64,000 bases of DNA from Martelella lutilitoris (GCF_005924265.1 NZ_VCLB01000001.1:310001-374000); one strand, 5' to 3'; numbered from the stretch's first letter, positions 50,614 to 59,238 are shown. The notes: generated by a model not told the origin, from the letters alone. Made by a program: numbers and translations.

Positions 50614-50652
50614 ATTACGAATGATGTGCTCTACCAACTGAGCTAAAGCGGC
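50614..50652 (-). repeat. attR: remnant 5' half of the host tRNA-Thr
   Basis: 39 bp identical to positions 1-39 of the intact tRNA-Thr and ending right after the anticodon loop; the sequence then departs from tRNA. The flank at 50653 is ordinary chromosome, so this is the original 5' end of the host gene. With attL it would rebuild the full tRNA. Confidence 0.9.
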
Positions 50653-50765
50653 CCGAACGCGGCGAGCGCGTTGCGATGCATGGGGCTGTTACAGGCTCTT
50701 GGCGGGTTTTTCAAGCGTCTTTGCCTGCAGCGCGGCAAAAAAAGATACAGGACATGCGGTCTTTG

Positions 50766-51362
50766 TCAGACGGGGCCACGCAGCAGGGCAAGGGTCTCGG
50801 CGCGCTGTGCGGGATCGGTCTTGAAGACGCCGCGCGAAACCAGCGTGACGGTCTTGGCGCCGTGAGCCTTGATGCCGCGCATCTCCATGCACATGTGGCG
50901 CGCCTCTGCCAACACCATCACGCCCTTCGGCCTGAGGACGGCTTCGATCGCGTCGGCGATCTGGCCGGTCAACCGCTCCTGAAGCTGCGGCCGGCGGGCA
51001 AGCGTTTCGACCACGCGGGCGAGCTTGGAAAGGCCGGTCAGCCGTCCGTCATCGGGCAGATAGGCGATATGCGCTCTTCCGAAGAAGGGCAGGAGGTGGT
51101 GCTCGCACATCGTATGGAAGGCAATGTCCCTGACGATGACGATCTCGTCATGGCCGTCTTCGGTGAACACGGTCTTCAGGTGCTCCGAGGCATCCTCATG
51201 AAGGCCGGAAAACACGTCCATGTACATTTTCGCCACCCGCGACGGCGTGTCCCTGAGGCCCTCGCGCGCCGGATCCTCGCCGAGCGCGGCCAGAATGTCG
51301 GTCACGGCCTTCATGATCGTCTCGCGACGCTGATCGTCAATATGTCTCGGAATATCGTTCAC
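50766..51362 (-). CDS. folE: GTP cyclohydrolase I
   Basis: A 198-aa enzyme converting GTP to dihydroneopterin triphosphate, the first step of folate and other pterins. The zinc and catalytic residues are visible: Cys in [22 protein letters not shown] (Cys-x2-His-His), [27 protein letters not shown], and the second Cys in [16 protein letters not shown]. The length fits FolE type IA. A single gene next to the island border. It is one candidate source of substrate for the PTPS-like cluster elsewhere in the window. Confidence 0.95.
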   Translation of the reverse strand: MNDIPRHIDDQRRETIMKAVTDILAALGEDPAREGLRDTPSRVAKMYMDVFSGLHEDASEHLKTVFTEDGHDEIVIVRDIAFHTMCEHHLLPFFGRAHIAYLPDDGRLTGLSKLARVVETLARRPQLQERLTGQIADAIEAVLRPKGVMVLAEARHMCMEMRGIKAHGAKTVTLVSRGVFKTDPAQRAETLALLRGPV

Positions 51363-51395
51363 GTTTCACCTGTTGCTTGCGGCAGATGCTTTAGA

Positions 51396-51494
51396 GCATC
51401 GGGCGAGAAAGTGGAATCCGGTTTTTCGATAGCCCGATGCGCAAACGATGAGCTGGATCACCGGGCGGTTCAGATTAATCGTCCGGTGATCCAG
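51396..51494. repeat. Two adjacent palindromes (GCATCGGGC and CTGGATCACCGG dyads)
   Basis: GCATCGGGC (51396-51404) pairs with GCCCGATGC (51432-51440), and CTGGATCACCGG (51453-51464) pairs with CCGGTGATCCAG (51483-51494); both are perfect. They lie between folE and eamA. The GAAAGTGGAATCCGG core between the first arms is of the kind repeated in rhizobial intergenic regions. The second may fold into a terminator-like stem, but there is no T-run. Confidence 0.6.
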
Positions 51495-51513
51495 ACCCTG
51501 GCGGATGTCAAAC

Positions 51514-52404
51514 TCAAGGCCTGTCCTGAACGCCCGCGCCGCGTGAGGAGCCTGCCGAAATCACGCAGGCCGCCACGATCAGCGCGCCGCCGGCAAGGGT
51601 CGGCCATGTCGGGATTTCATCGAAAAAGACAAAACCGTAGAACCCCGCCCAAACAAGCGAGGAGTAATCGACCACTGCATAAAGCGAGGCCGGCATGCGG
51701 TTCAGCCCGGCGACCAGAAAGATGAAGCCGAGCGCGCCGCAAAGTCCGATCAGGGCGATCTGCCAGGACAACGCCGGATCGGGCGCCTGCCAGAGGAAAA
51801 ACGCCATCGGCGCGGAGAAGACCGCGGCGAATGCCGTCTGCATCATGCTGAGCGTAATCGGATGATCATTGGCGGACGAGCGCTTCATCGCGATCGCCGT
51901 GAAGGCATAGGCAAGCGGGGCGGCAAGACCGGCGGCAATGGCGGCAAACGAGACCGGAGGGCCGGCAAGCCCCGCGCCCCTTGCCGCGACGATGAGCCCC
52001 GAGCCCGAGACCGCAAGCACAAGCGCCAGATAGGTCGCCCGCCCGGGCCGTTCGCCGAAGACCAGGGCGCCGAGCAGGGCCATGTAGATCGGCGCCGTCA
52101 TGGCCAGCGCCAGCGCCATGACCAGCGGCATGCCGGCAATGCCGTAGAAGAACAGGCTGGCCGTGGCGGCAGCGAGAAACCCCTTCAGCGCATGGTCCTT
52201 CATGAAGCCGGGTTTTGGCCTCCGGCGCACGAAAACGGCGACGAACAGGCCAAGAAACAGCGCCGAGACCGTGTAGCGCAGGAAGGCGACCTGGAAGCTC
52301 GACATCTCCGCGCCAAGGCTTTTGGCGAGCGCGTCGACGCCCGACAGCGTCGCAACCGCCGCAACCGCAAAGCCGATGCCCGATGTGCGGGTCAGTGATG
52401 CCAT
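51514..52404 (-). CDS. EamA/DMT-family transporter
   Basis: A 296-aa membrane protein with ten predicted helices, from GIGFAVAAVATLSGVDALAKSLG to TLAGGALIVAACVIS, made of two EamA repeats. MTAPIYMALLGALVFGERPG and VVDYSSLVWAGFYGFVFFDEIP are the usual end-of-repeat motifs. These drug/metabolite transporters export small molecules such as amino acids or nucleosides; the substrate is unknown. ATG 52404 has GAGGGG upstream; the longer frame to 52602 covers a GC-rich leader that is not membrane-like. Confidence 0.85.
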   Translation of the reverse strand: MASLTRTSGIGFAVAAVATLSGVDALAKSLGAEMSSFQVAFLRYTVSALFLGLFVAVFVRRRPKPGFMKDHALKGFLAAATASLFFYGIAGMPLVMALALAMTAPIYMALLGALVFGERPGRATYLALVLAVSGSGLIVAARGAGLAGPPVSFAAIAAGLAAPLAYAFTAIAMKRSSANDHPITLSMMQTAFAAVFSAPMAFFLWQAPDPALSWQIALIGLCGALGFIFLVAGLNRMPASLYAVVDYSSLVWAGFYGFVFFDEIPTWPTLAGGALIVAACVISAGSSRGAGVQDRP

Positions 52405-52594
52405 GATTGCCCCTCGTTCCGCCTGCCCGCGCCCATTGCGGCATGGCGTCTCCACGGCTCCGCGATAGACCCGCGCCCACGGGCGGTCAAGCCGCGGAAC
52501 CGCCGGAACGGTTCGCCCCGCAAGAAACGCATCCGAGCCTTTTCCGTCCGCGGCAAATGGCTTATGGGAGAACGAAACCAAGGGAGCCGCCGCC

Positions 52595-52990
52595 ATGGCC
52601 AAGATGATCCATTCGATGATCCGCGTGCTCGATGAAGCCCGCTCGATCGATTTCTACAATCTTCTGTTCGGCCTCGAGGTGGTCGATCGCTACCCGTTCG
52701 ACGGCTTCACGCTGATCTATCTCGCCAATGCCGAGACAGGCTTCGAGCTGGAACTGACGGTCAATGCGGACCAGAGCGCGGCCTATGATCTCGGCAATGG
52801 CTACGGCCATCTTGCCGTCAGCGTCGAAGACATCGAGGCCGAGCACCGGCGGCTGACCGGTCTCGGCATTCCCGTCGGCAGGCTTGTCGCGATGGAGCGC
52901 GAGGGCGCGCCCTTTGCCCGCTTCTTCTTCGTCACCGATCCCGACGGCTACAAGATCGAGGTTCTGCAGCGCGGCGGCCGTTTTCAGTAG
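52595..52990 (+). CDS. gloA: Lactoylglutathione lyase (glyoxalase I) family
   Basis: A 131-aa VOC-fold protein. MIHSMIRVLDEARSIDFYNLLFGLEVVDRYPFDGFTLIYLA matches GloA, with metal ligands His (MIHS), Glu (FELELT), His (GYGHLAV) and Glu (GYKIEVL). It turns the methylglyoxal-glutathione hemithioacetal into lactoylglutathione. The N-terminus RSIDFYNLLFG is that of the short proteobacterial enzyme, though other VOC functions cannot be excluded. It overlaps the convergent P-loop gene by 7 bases. Confidence 0.85.
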   Translation: MAKMIHSMIRVLDEARSIDFYNLLFGLEVVDRYPFDGFTLIYLANAETGFELELTVNADQSAAYDLGNGYGHLAVSVEDIEAEHRRLTGLGIPVGRLVAMEREGAPFARFFFVTDPDGYKIEVLQRGGRFQ

Positions 52991-53517
52991 ACGCCGACCC
53001 GCTGCAGGATGAAGCGGATGCGGGTCTCGATATCGGCCTTCGGCAGCACCACCGGTCGGTAGCCGAGCTTCGGGTAGAAATCCATCAGCCGCTCATATTC
53101 GGCGATGCCGTCATCGAGCCCGTGACGACGTTCGGCGTCGGTGACGTAGATCTCCGGCCAGGGCGGGGTCATGAAAACGGTGGCGTTGTAACGGAGCTTC
53201 CGAGCGATATCCGGGACTTCGGCGGCCCCGGTCGCATGGCAAAGGCCCGCGACGGCATCGATCAGACCGCGATCGAAGAACACCGGTCCGGCGGTCTCGC
53301 ATATTGCCTGATGATCGGCGGCGGCCATTGCCACCGCCCTTCGCGCAAAGGCGGCCATGTCGACCCATGGCAGCGCCATGCCCTCGCCCGCCACTTCCTC
53401 CGCCACGATGCGCCGGCCCGGCTCGGGGACAACTGCGAAGCCTTTCGCCGCGAGCGCCTCGATCAGGCTCGACTTGCCGCCGCCCGAACAGCCGGAAATG
53501 ACGAAGAACCGGTCCAT
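52984..53517 (-). CDS. P-loop AAA_28-type ATPase/kinase-like protein
   Basis: A 177-aa protein with MDRFFVISGCSGGGKSSLIEALAAKG (Walker A) and VFFDRGLIDAVAGLCHATG. VVPEPGRRIVAEEVA is a typical switch-like region of the AAA_28 group, and FMTPPWPEIYVTDAERRHGLDDGIAEYERLMDFYPKLGY ends it. These are small nucleotide-binding proteins of unclear role, often kinase-like. A single gene, transcribed in the same direction as the MliC-like gene 6 bp upstream. Confidence 0.75.
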   Translation of the reverse strand: MDRFFVISGCSGGGKSSLIEALAAKGFAVVPEPGRRIVAEEVAGEGMALPWVDMAAFARRAVAMAAADHQAICETAGPVFFDRGLIDAVAGLCHATGAAEVPDIARKLRYNATVFMTPPWPEIYVTDAERRHGLDDGIAEYERLMDFYPKLGYRPVVLPKADIETRIRFILQRVGVY

Positions 53518-53523
53518 CTTCGT

Positions 53524-53886
53524 TCAGGATGCGGTTTCGCAGGCAATGCCCGGATCACTCTCGCCGTTCATCACATTGTAGAGCGTCGCCCCGTCGCCCT
53601 TGGTCCACCAGACCCAGGGACCGGCGGCATAGCGCGCGCCGGAAGCAGCGATCACCTGCGCGGCGACGGTCAGATGCTCCGGCCATTCCAGCCGCGCCAA
53701 CGAAATCTCGCCGCTGGTCACGTACCGCGCCTTCAGCGTGAAGTCGCCGCAATCATAAATGGCTTCGTTATCGATCGCGTCCGGTCCGCCCGGCACCTTG
53801 ATCGACAGCGCGGTCTCAGCCTGCGCCGCGCCGGCCAGGAGTCCCGCGAACATGACGGACATCAAGACTGTTCTTTTCCTCGACAT
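53524..53886 (-). CDS. MliC-like C-type lysozyme inhibitor
   Basis: A 120-aa exported protein. The signal peptide MSRKRTVLMSVMFAGLLAGAAQA is cleaved before ETAL. The mature domain has YDCGDFTLKARYVTSGE, then ASGARYAAGPWVWWTKGDGATLYN and a C-terminal Cys, matching the MliC pattern (Y-x-C, SGARY, W-x-KG). MliC proteins block host C-type lysozyme and protect the cell wall. There is no lipobox Cys, so it is a soluble periplasmic form rather than a lipoprotein. Confidence 0.7.
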   Translation of the reverse strand: MSRKRTVLMSVMFAGLLAGAAQAETALSIKVPGGPDAIDNEAIYDCGDFTLKARYVTSGEISLARLEWPEHLTVAAQVIAASGARYAAGPWVWWTKGDGATLYNVMNGESDPGIACETAS

Positions 53887-54389
53887 GAACCTTCCCTATC
53901 ATTGGCGTGTTTTGATGCGCACCACCCGGCGGAAGCGAAGTTTTGGATGGGCAGTGGCAGACTAGCGCATCGGCGCGAAAATCGGTATCGATTTTCGGAA
54001 AGCACGATGCGTAGATTCAATAGGTTAGTGCGTCCCTTGTGCGTCCGAATGGACGCACGGCGCTCTAATATGCCAGATTGATCTTGCTCAAGGCCGCGCC
54101 AAGAACTTAGCCTTAAGTCGAAGGCGTCTCGCGGCGGCACCCGGGCAGAAGCGGCTACACGTTAACCGGCGGCTTCGCCGAAGTCCACTCAGCCGACTTG
54201 CGCATGACGGGAACTGGAAGAGACCGATATGGCAGAAGAACCGGAGCAAAGCCTCGCCCTCCCAAAGGCCTCACTCTGCGCCGCGCGCCGTTCGGTCGCG
54301 GAAACGCATGCAGCCGTAACAACCTTTCTTCCGCCCTCTTCAGCCCAAACCTCCCGAGCATAACCCGATCACCCAAGGAGTATTCCACG
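53887..54389. other. 503-bp intergenic region with nested palindromes
   Basis: No gene with normal codon use. It has a nested dyad at 53966-54011, a GTGCGTCC/GGACGCAC dyad at 54039-54058 and CGGCGGCTTCGCCG near 54162. The right end, about 54200-54389, is the leader of the phosphate acetyltransferase-like gene, whose AAGGAG site is at 54375-54380. Confidence 0.6.
53966..54011. repeat. Nested REP-like palindrome
   Basis: Outer arms CGCATCG (53966-53972) and CGATGCG (54005-54011) and inner arms GAAAATCG (53977-53984) and CGATTTTC (53989-53996) are perfect, with a GTAT centre. It resembles the palindrome at 51396-51440 in layout and in the GATGC ends, and is the kind of repeat found between genes in rhizobial genomes. 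Confidence 0.65.
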
Positions 54390-55343
54390 ATGGCCGACAA
54401 ATTCGACGTCGCAGGCTTCAACAAGAATTTCATCGAACGCGCCGCGCAGAAGCCCGCAATCGCCACCGCCGTTGTGCATCCCTGCAGCCGCGACGCGCTT
54501 CTGGGCGCCGTCGAGGCCGCCCATGAAAACCTGATCGAACCGATTCTTGTTGGCCCGGAAAGCAAGATCAAGGCGATTGCCGACGAGAATGAGATCGACA
54601 TTTCCGCCTACAGGATCATCGACACGCCGCACAGCCATGCCTCCGCCGCACAGGCTGTCGCCCTCGCCAGCAAGGGCGAGGCCGAGGCGCTGATGAAGGG
54701 CAGCCTGCACACCGACGAATATATGGGCGCCGTGATCAAGAAGGATGCCGGACTGCGCACCGGCCGCCGTGTCTCCCATGTCTTCGCCATGGTCGACCCG
54801 GAATATCCCAAGCCCTTCTTCATCACCGACGCGGCGATGAACATCAAGCCGGATCTCGCCGCCAAGGTCGACATCGCCCAGAACGCCATCGACCTGATGA
54901 TCGCGATCTCCGATGTCGAGATCACGCCGAAGGTCGCCGTGCTTTCGGCCGTTGAAACCGTCAACCCCGCGATCCAGTCGACCATCGACGCCGCCTGCCT
55001 GTCGAAGATGGCCGATCGCGGACAGATCACCAATGCCATCGTCGACGGGCCGCTGGCCTTCGACAATGCGATCAGCCTGGAGGCCGCCAAGATCAAGGGC
55101 ATCTCGTCCGTCGTTTCCGGCGATGCCGATATCCTGCTGACGCCTGACCTGGAATCCGGCAACATGCTGGCCAAGCAGCTCGTGCTTCTCGGCGGCGCCA
55201 CCTCCTCGGGCATCATCCTCGGCGCCCGCATTCCGATCATCCTGACAAGCCGCGCCGATGGCGCGCAGGCCCGTATCGGCTCCTGCGCGATTGCGGCCCT
55301 CATGGCGGATGCCCGCCGCAACGGCCGGTTCCCGGCGCTCTGA
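54390..55343 (+). CDS. Phosphate acetyl/butyryltransferase family protein
   Basis: A 317-aa enzyme of the PTA_PTB family, transferring an acyl group between CoA and phosphate. GSLHTDEYMGAVIKKDAGLRTGRRVSHVFAMVDP and FITDAAMNIKPDLAAKVDIAQNAIDLM are typical, with the late VVSGDADILLTPDLESGNMLAKQLVLLGGATSSGIILGARIPIILTSRADG. The protein is short, like the C-terminal Pta domain without the regulatory half. AAGGAG lies 9 bases before ATG 54390. Its acyl substrate (acetyl or longer) is undetermined. There is no acetate kinase gene in the window. Confidence 0.85.
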   Translation: MADKFDVAGFNKNFIERAAQKPAIATAVVHPCSRDALLGAVEAAHENLIEPILVGPESKIKAIADENEIDISAYRIIDTPHSHASAAQAVALASKGEAEALMKGSLHTDEYMGAVIKKDAGLRTGRRVSHVFAMVDPEYPKPFFITDAAMNIKPDLAAKVDIAQNAIDLMIAISDVEITPKVAVLSAVETVNPAIQSTIDAACLSKMADRGQITNAIVDGPLAFDNAISLEAAKIKGISSVVSGDADILLTPDLESGNMLAKQLVLLGGATSSGIILGARIPIILTSRADGAQARIGSCAIAALMADARRNGRFPAL

Positions 55344-55481
55344 GCAGCGACGAACCGAGCCTGAGGCCGTCGCGGCGAAAGTTGCGACGGCTTTTTCATG
55401 CCCGCGTCTTGCCATGCCGTCCCAAAGGCGTATAACCGCCGCCCTTCGCAAGACATTTCCATCGATCAAAAGGACGGCGTC

Positions 55482-56774
55482 ATGACCGCGCTCGGCTTGG
55501 ACTTCGGCACGACCAATACCGTGATCGCGCTTCCCGCGGATGGCGAGGGAGAAACCCGCTCGCTGACATTCGAGAGCCTGGCGGGAACGACCGATACGAT
55601 GCGCACCTGCCTTTCCTTCATGAAGGACCGAAAGGCCGCCGTCGGCGCGCCGCTTGTCACGGAAGCGGGCGCAGCGGCGATCCGCACGCTGATCGACCAT
55701 CCCGGCGAATGCCGTTTCCTGCAGTCGATCAAGACCTATGCGGCAAGCCCGCTATTTTCGGAGACGGCCGTGCTCGGCCGTCGCCACAGCTTTGCCGACC
55801 TGATGGCGGTATTCCTGGAAAAGCTGATGGCCTATGCGGGCGATGGCTGGCCCGGCGATGTTGCCCGTGTGGTTGCCGGCCGTCCGGTGCGCTTTGCCGG
55901 CATCGGCGCCGACGAGACGCTGGCGCTGGAGCGCTACAATGACGCGCTTTCACGCTTCGGCTTCCCGGAAATCCGCTTCGTGCTGGAGCCGGTGGCGGCC
56001 GCCTGGTATTTCGCCAGCCGGCTCAGGTCGGACGGCAATGTTCTGGTGGCCGATTTCGGCGGCGGCACCACCGACTATTCGATCATCCGGTTCTCGAAAA
56101 GCGCAGGCAGGCTTTCCGCCGAACCGCTGTCGCATTCCGGCGTCGGCGTTGCCGGCGACATGTTCGACTATCGCATCATCGACAATGTGGTGAGCCCGAT
56201 GCTCGGCAAGGGCACGACTTACAGGAGCTTTGGCAAGAAACTCGACGTGCCGTCGAACTATTATGCAAGCTTCGGCCGCTGGAGCCAGCTGTCGATCTTC
56301 AAGACCACGCGCGATTTTGCCGACCTGAAAAGCCTGGTGCGGGACGCAAGCGACCCGGAGGCGTTGGAGCTCTTCATCGAGCTCATCGAAAACGACGAGG
56401 GGTATCCGCTTTATGAAGCAGTCTCGGCCACCAAGAGAGCGCTTTCGGTGCAAGACGAGGCAGAGTTCTTCTTTGCCCCGCTCGGCCGCGACAGCCGCCG
56501 CTCCGTGCGCCGCACAGATTTCGAGGGCTGGATATCGGGCGAGCTGCGGCAGATGGAAGAGGCGCTCGACGAGGCGATCACGGGGGCAGGCATCGCCGCA
56601 ACCGAGATCGACAAGGTGTTCCTGACCGGCGGCTCCTCCTTCGTGCCGGCCGTCCGCAACATCTTCGAAAATCGCTTCGACGCCTCCCGCATCGAAACCG
56701 GCGGCGAGCTTCTCTCGATCGCGCACGGTCTGGCGCTGATCGGGACTGAAGAGAGTTTTCCGCACGAAGTCTGA
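55482..56774 (+). CDS. Hsp70/YegD-like chaperone family protein
   Basis: A 430-aa protein with the actin-like ATPase fold. LGLDFGTTNTVIALP (phosphate 1), VLVADFGGGTTDYSIIRF (phosphate 2) and VFLTGGSSFVPAVRNIF (adenosine) are present. There is little after the ATPase, so the substrate-binding domain of DnaK is missing; this fits the shorter YegD-type Hsp70 relatives. ATG 55482 has AAAAGGA upstream; an ATG at 55398 would add an unlikely tail. It is a lone gene; function is not known. Confidence 0.85.
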   Translation: MTALGLDFGTTNTVIALPADGEGETRSLTFESLAGTTDTMRTCLSFMKDRKAAVGAPLVTEAGAAAIRTLIDHPGECRFLQSIKTYAASPLFSETAVLGRRHSFADLMAVFLEKLMAYAGDGWPGDVARVVAGRPVRFAGIGADETLALERYNDALSRFGFPEIRFVLEPVAAAWYFASRLRSDGNVLVADFGGGTTDYSIIRFSKSAGRLSAEPLSHSGVGVAGDMFDYRIIDNVVSPMLGKGTTYRSFGKKLDVPSNYYASFGRWSQLSIFKTTRDFADLKSLVRDASDPEALELFIELIENDEGYPLYEAVSATKRALSVQDEAEFFFAPLGRDSRRSVRRTDFEGWISGELRQMEEALDEAITGAGIAATEIDKVFLTGGSSFVPAVRNIFENRFDASRIETGGELLSIAHGLALIGTEESFPHEV

Positions 56775-57032
56775 GCGCTTCGTAAACGCGCGCCGGACAA
56801 AAACCGGCCATGGGTGCCGGGTTCAGACTGCTGAAAAAGCCTGTTGCTAAAGCAAAGAGCCTGCTTACATTCTCCGTCACCCCGGTCTTGAGCCACTGGT
56901 GTCCGGTTTAAAATCACGAGAACGTTGAAAAGCGTTGAAACCGCTCAGTATTGTATCCTACCCGGATTTCAGGACATCGCGTTTCTCATCGAGGCGTCGG
57001 TTGAAAAGGCCCCTCCCTACCCGTACCGGGTC

Positions 57033-57122
57033 ATCCTCGGGCTTGACCCGAGGATCCAGGGCCACAAACACGTTTTATAACAGTGCCTTAATCGCGGTGA
57101 TTCTCGATTCTTGGCCCTGGAT
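57033..57122. repeat. Two overlapping palindromes between the Hsp70-like gene and secB
   Basis: Two perfect dyads share the AT of GGATCC: 9-bp arms around CTTGA, and 11-bp arms 47 bp apart. The GGGCTTGACCCGAGG core is typical of interspersed rhizobial repeats. It may be a decayed mobile repeat. Confidence 0.65.
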
Positions 57123-57172
57123 GCCGGCTCTAGGCCAGCATGACGAATGAGGGTGACGAGAGCATCGTCAAC

Positions 57173-57203
57173 AAAAAAAAAAAACCCGGCGCGAAGGCCG
57201 GGT
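57173..57203 (-). terminator. Rho-independent terminator of secB
   Basis: On the minus strand, ACCCGGC and GCCGGGT pair perfectly around a 6-base loop (57184-57203), followed by a run of twelve T (the A-run at 57173-57184). It lies 27 bp after the secB stop. Confidence 0.9.
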
Positions 57204-57229
57204 CTTTCCTGAAGCTCTTGTCAGTCCGC

Positions 57230-57712
57230 TCAGTTGGCGGGCTGCTGGACCTTGGCGCGGGCCTGTTCCTCGGCCATGCGCTTCTGGAACATCTGCGCGA
57301 AGTCGATCGGGTCGACCAGAAGCGGCGGGTAGCCGCCATTGCGGGTGGCATCCGCCACGATCTGGCGGGCGAAGGGGAAGAGCAGGCGCGGGCATTCGAT
57401 GAACAGCATCGGCAGCACGTGCTCCTTGGGGAAGTTCGCCACGCGGAAGACGCCGCCATAAACCAGCTCGCACAGGAACAACGTCTTGTCTTTGGACTTG
57501 GCCTCGGCCTTCAGCGAAAGCAGAATGTCGTAATTGTCCTCGCCAAGCGGATTGGCGTTGACATTGACACTGATGTTGATGTTCGGCTGGCCTTCACGCT
57601 TCTGCAGCGAAGCCGGGGCGCCGGGATTTTCGAAGGAAAGATCCTTGATGTACTGCGTCAGAATGCTGAGCGACGGGCTCTGCTTCTTTTCAGCGCCGTT
57701 TTCCTCTGCCAT
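57230..57712 (-). CDS. secB: Protein-export chaperone SecB
   Basis: A 160-aa cytosolic tetrameric chaperone that keeps precursors unfolded for SecA. The family pattern is clear: [21 protein letters not shown] at the start, [88 protein letters not shown]. The length is typical of alphaproteobacteria. AAAGGA precedes the ATG. It ends at the terminator at 57173-57203. Confidence 0.97.
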   Translation of the reverse strand: MAEENGAEKKQSPSLSILTQYIKDLSFENPGAPASLQKREGQPNINISVNVNANPLGEDNYDILLSLKAEAKSKDKTLFLCELVYGGVFRVANFPKEHVLPMLFIECPRLLFPFARQIVADATRNGGYPPLLVDPIDFAQMFQKRMAEEQARAKVQQPAN

Positions 57713-57840
57713 TTCGCGTCCTTTCGAGTGGTCAATTTGGATTGCCAGTTAGCATTTAGGGGACGAGCGCACAACCCTTGGCGCCCCCTGAAGAGCCCGT
57801 GACGCAGGGCGCGTGACCGATCGTCCCGGCTTTTCGCCTT

Positions 57841-58395
57841 CTAGCGGTCCCTGTCGTTTTTCCTGTCGTCGTCGGAGCGCTCGTCATCGAGCCTGTCGCG
57901 TTCCGCCCATGGAGAGTTCGGGTCGGAGGCACCGGAGGAAAAGTCCTCGGCGTCGAGATCGACCACGGTCGGCCCCTTGCCGCCCGGCTTGCTGCGCGGT
58001 CCGCCCGGTCCCGGCCCGGCGCGAAAGAAGCCGGAGCCCTGCGAGACCACGACCATGTTCCGGCTGATCCGCCGCCAGACGAAATCGCGGAAGGGCGGGA
58101 TAAACAGCAGGAAACCGATGATGTCGGTGACGAAGCCGGGAATGAGCAGCAGAATGCCGGCAAGCACGATCATCGCCCCGTGCACCATCTCGCGGCCCGG
58201 ATCGCCGCCGTCGCGCACATCCGTCTGCAGGCGCTGCAGCACGGAAAAGCCCTGCACGCGCAACAGGATTGCCCCGATCACGGCGGTGAGGACGATCAGG
58301 CCCAGCGTCGGAAACAGGCCGATGGCCCGCCCGACAATGATGAACCCGGCGATTTCCACGAAGGGGAAGAGAATGATGACAATCAGAAGCGGCAA
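57841..58395 (-). CDS. fxsA: FxsA family membrane protein
   Basis: A 184-aa protein. MPLLIVIILFPFVEIAGFIIVGRAIGLFPTLGLIVLTAVIGAILLRVQGFSVLQRLQ is the FxsA core, and GAMIVLAGILLLIPGFVTDIIGFLLFIPPFRDFVWRRI completes it. Three to four helices. The acidic C-terminus (DRNDRDR) is extra. FxsA in E. coli is linked to phage exclusion sensitivity. In Rhizobiaceae it sits next to secB and the Tim44-like gene as here; it is divergent from the latter. Confidence 0.9.
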   Translation of the reverse strand: MPLLIVIILFPFVEIAGFIIVGRAIGLFPTLGLIVLTAVIGAILLRVQGFSVLQRLQTDVRDGGDPGREMVHGAMIVLAGILLLIPGFVTDIIGFLLFIPPFRDFVWRRISRNMVVVSQGSGFFRAGPGPGGPRSKPGGKGPTVVDLDAEDFSSGASDPNSPWAERDRLDDERSDDDRKNDRDR

Positions 58396-58536
58396 ATCGG
58401 TTTCCTGTTCGGTCCGTCTTCGTTTATGATCATGACGAAATGAACGCCTTTCTACGAAGTGTTACATTTGAATCATGGCCCTGTGAAGTCTATATGGGGA
58501 GTGGAAACAACAGGGAAAACGGCGGTTAACACCAAA

Positions 58537-59238
58537 ATGGGCACAAGCGATCTCGTAACACTCTTCTTCCTGATTGCTGCGGTGGTGATTTTTTTCCAGC
58601 TCCGCAATGTTCTGGGCCGCCGCACCGGCAATGAGAAGCCGCGCTACGAACAGACCCCGGTCCGCTCGCGCGCGGACGCGACCGATGCTGCCCGCCAGGA
58701 GGGCAATGTGATCACGCTGCCCGGCACTGAGAAGGAGAACAAGGCCGAGCGGCTTGCCGCCGTCGACAAGATCGCGCCGGAGGGCAGCGAGGCGAACAGG
58801 GGGTTGCGGGCCATTGTCGAGGCCGATCCGCAATTCGAGCCGACAGCCTTCATGAAGGGCGCGAACGCGGCCTATGAGATGATCGTCATGGCCTTTGCCG
58901 ACGGAGACCGTCGCACGCTGAAGGGCCTCCTGTCGAAGGAAGTCTATGAGGGCTTCAACGCCGCCATCAGCGAGCGCGAGGCAAATGGCGAATCCGTCAA
59001 GGCGAGCTTTGTCGGCATCGAGAAGGCCGAGATCACCGAGGCGGAGGTCGACAAGACCGAGGCCCGTATCACGCTCAGGATTGTCAGCCAGATGATCTCC
59101 GCCACCTATGGCAAGGACGGCGAGATCGTTGACGGTGACGCCGAGCAGATTGCCGAGATCCGGGATCTCTGGACGTTTGCGCGCGACACGCGGGCGCGCG
59201 ACCCGAACTGGAAGCTGATCGCGACCGCCTCCGAATAG
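58537..59238 (+). CDS. Tim44/TimA-like domain protein
   Basis: A 233-aa protein. One N-terminal membrane helix (MGTSDLVTLFFLIAAVVIFFQLRNVLGRR) is followed by a linker and a Tim44-like domain (FMKGANAAYEMIVMAFADGDRRTLKGLLSKEVYEGFNAAI to RDLWTFARDTRARDPNWKLIATASE). Bacterial TimA proteins resemble the mitochondrial import motor subunit, and may help secretion or protein quality at the membrane. ATG 58537 is preferred; an earlier ATG at 58459 would add a tail before the helix. It lies divergently beside fxsA. Confidence 0.85.
   Translation: MGTSDLVTLFFLIAAVVIFFQLRNVLGRRTGNEKPRYEQTPVRSRADATDAARQEGNVITLPGTEKENKAERLAAVDKIAPEGSEANRGLRAIVEADPQFEPTAFMKGANAAYEMIVMAFADGDRRTLKGLLSKEVYEGFNAAISEREANGESVKASFVGIEKAEITEAEVDKTEARITLRIVSQMISATYGKDGEIVDGDAEQIAEIRDLWTFARDTRARDPNWKLIATASE

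Larger units (their letters stand above)
30898..50622. mobile_element. Genomic island of about 19.7 kb in tRNA-Thr(CGT)
   Basis: The borders are the two halves of a split tRNA-Thr gene sharing the 9-bp core ATTACGAAT (30898-30906 and 50614-50622), which is the anticodon loop region on the complement. Joining the outer halves restores a perfect 76-nt tRNA. Inside are a tyrosine integrase, AlpA, a primase/VapE protein, two XRE regulators, an ImmA-type peptidase, a type I restriction system, a ubiquitin-like conjugation operon and a Panacea toxin-antitoxin pair. No conjugation, capsid or tail genes are present. The integrase lies in the middle rather than next to an att site, which hints at a composite history. 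Confidence 0.88.
56775..57229. other. 455-bp intergenic region with palindromic elements
   Basis: No gene was supported. It includes the dyads ATCCTCGGG (57033-57041) / CCCGAGGAT (57047-57055) and ATCCAGGGCCA (57054-57064) / TGGCCCTGGAT (57112-57122), an example of the repeated palindrome elements of the genus group. The right end carries the secB terminator. The left part is the 3' region of the Hsp70-like gene. Confidence 0.6.
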
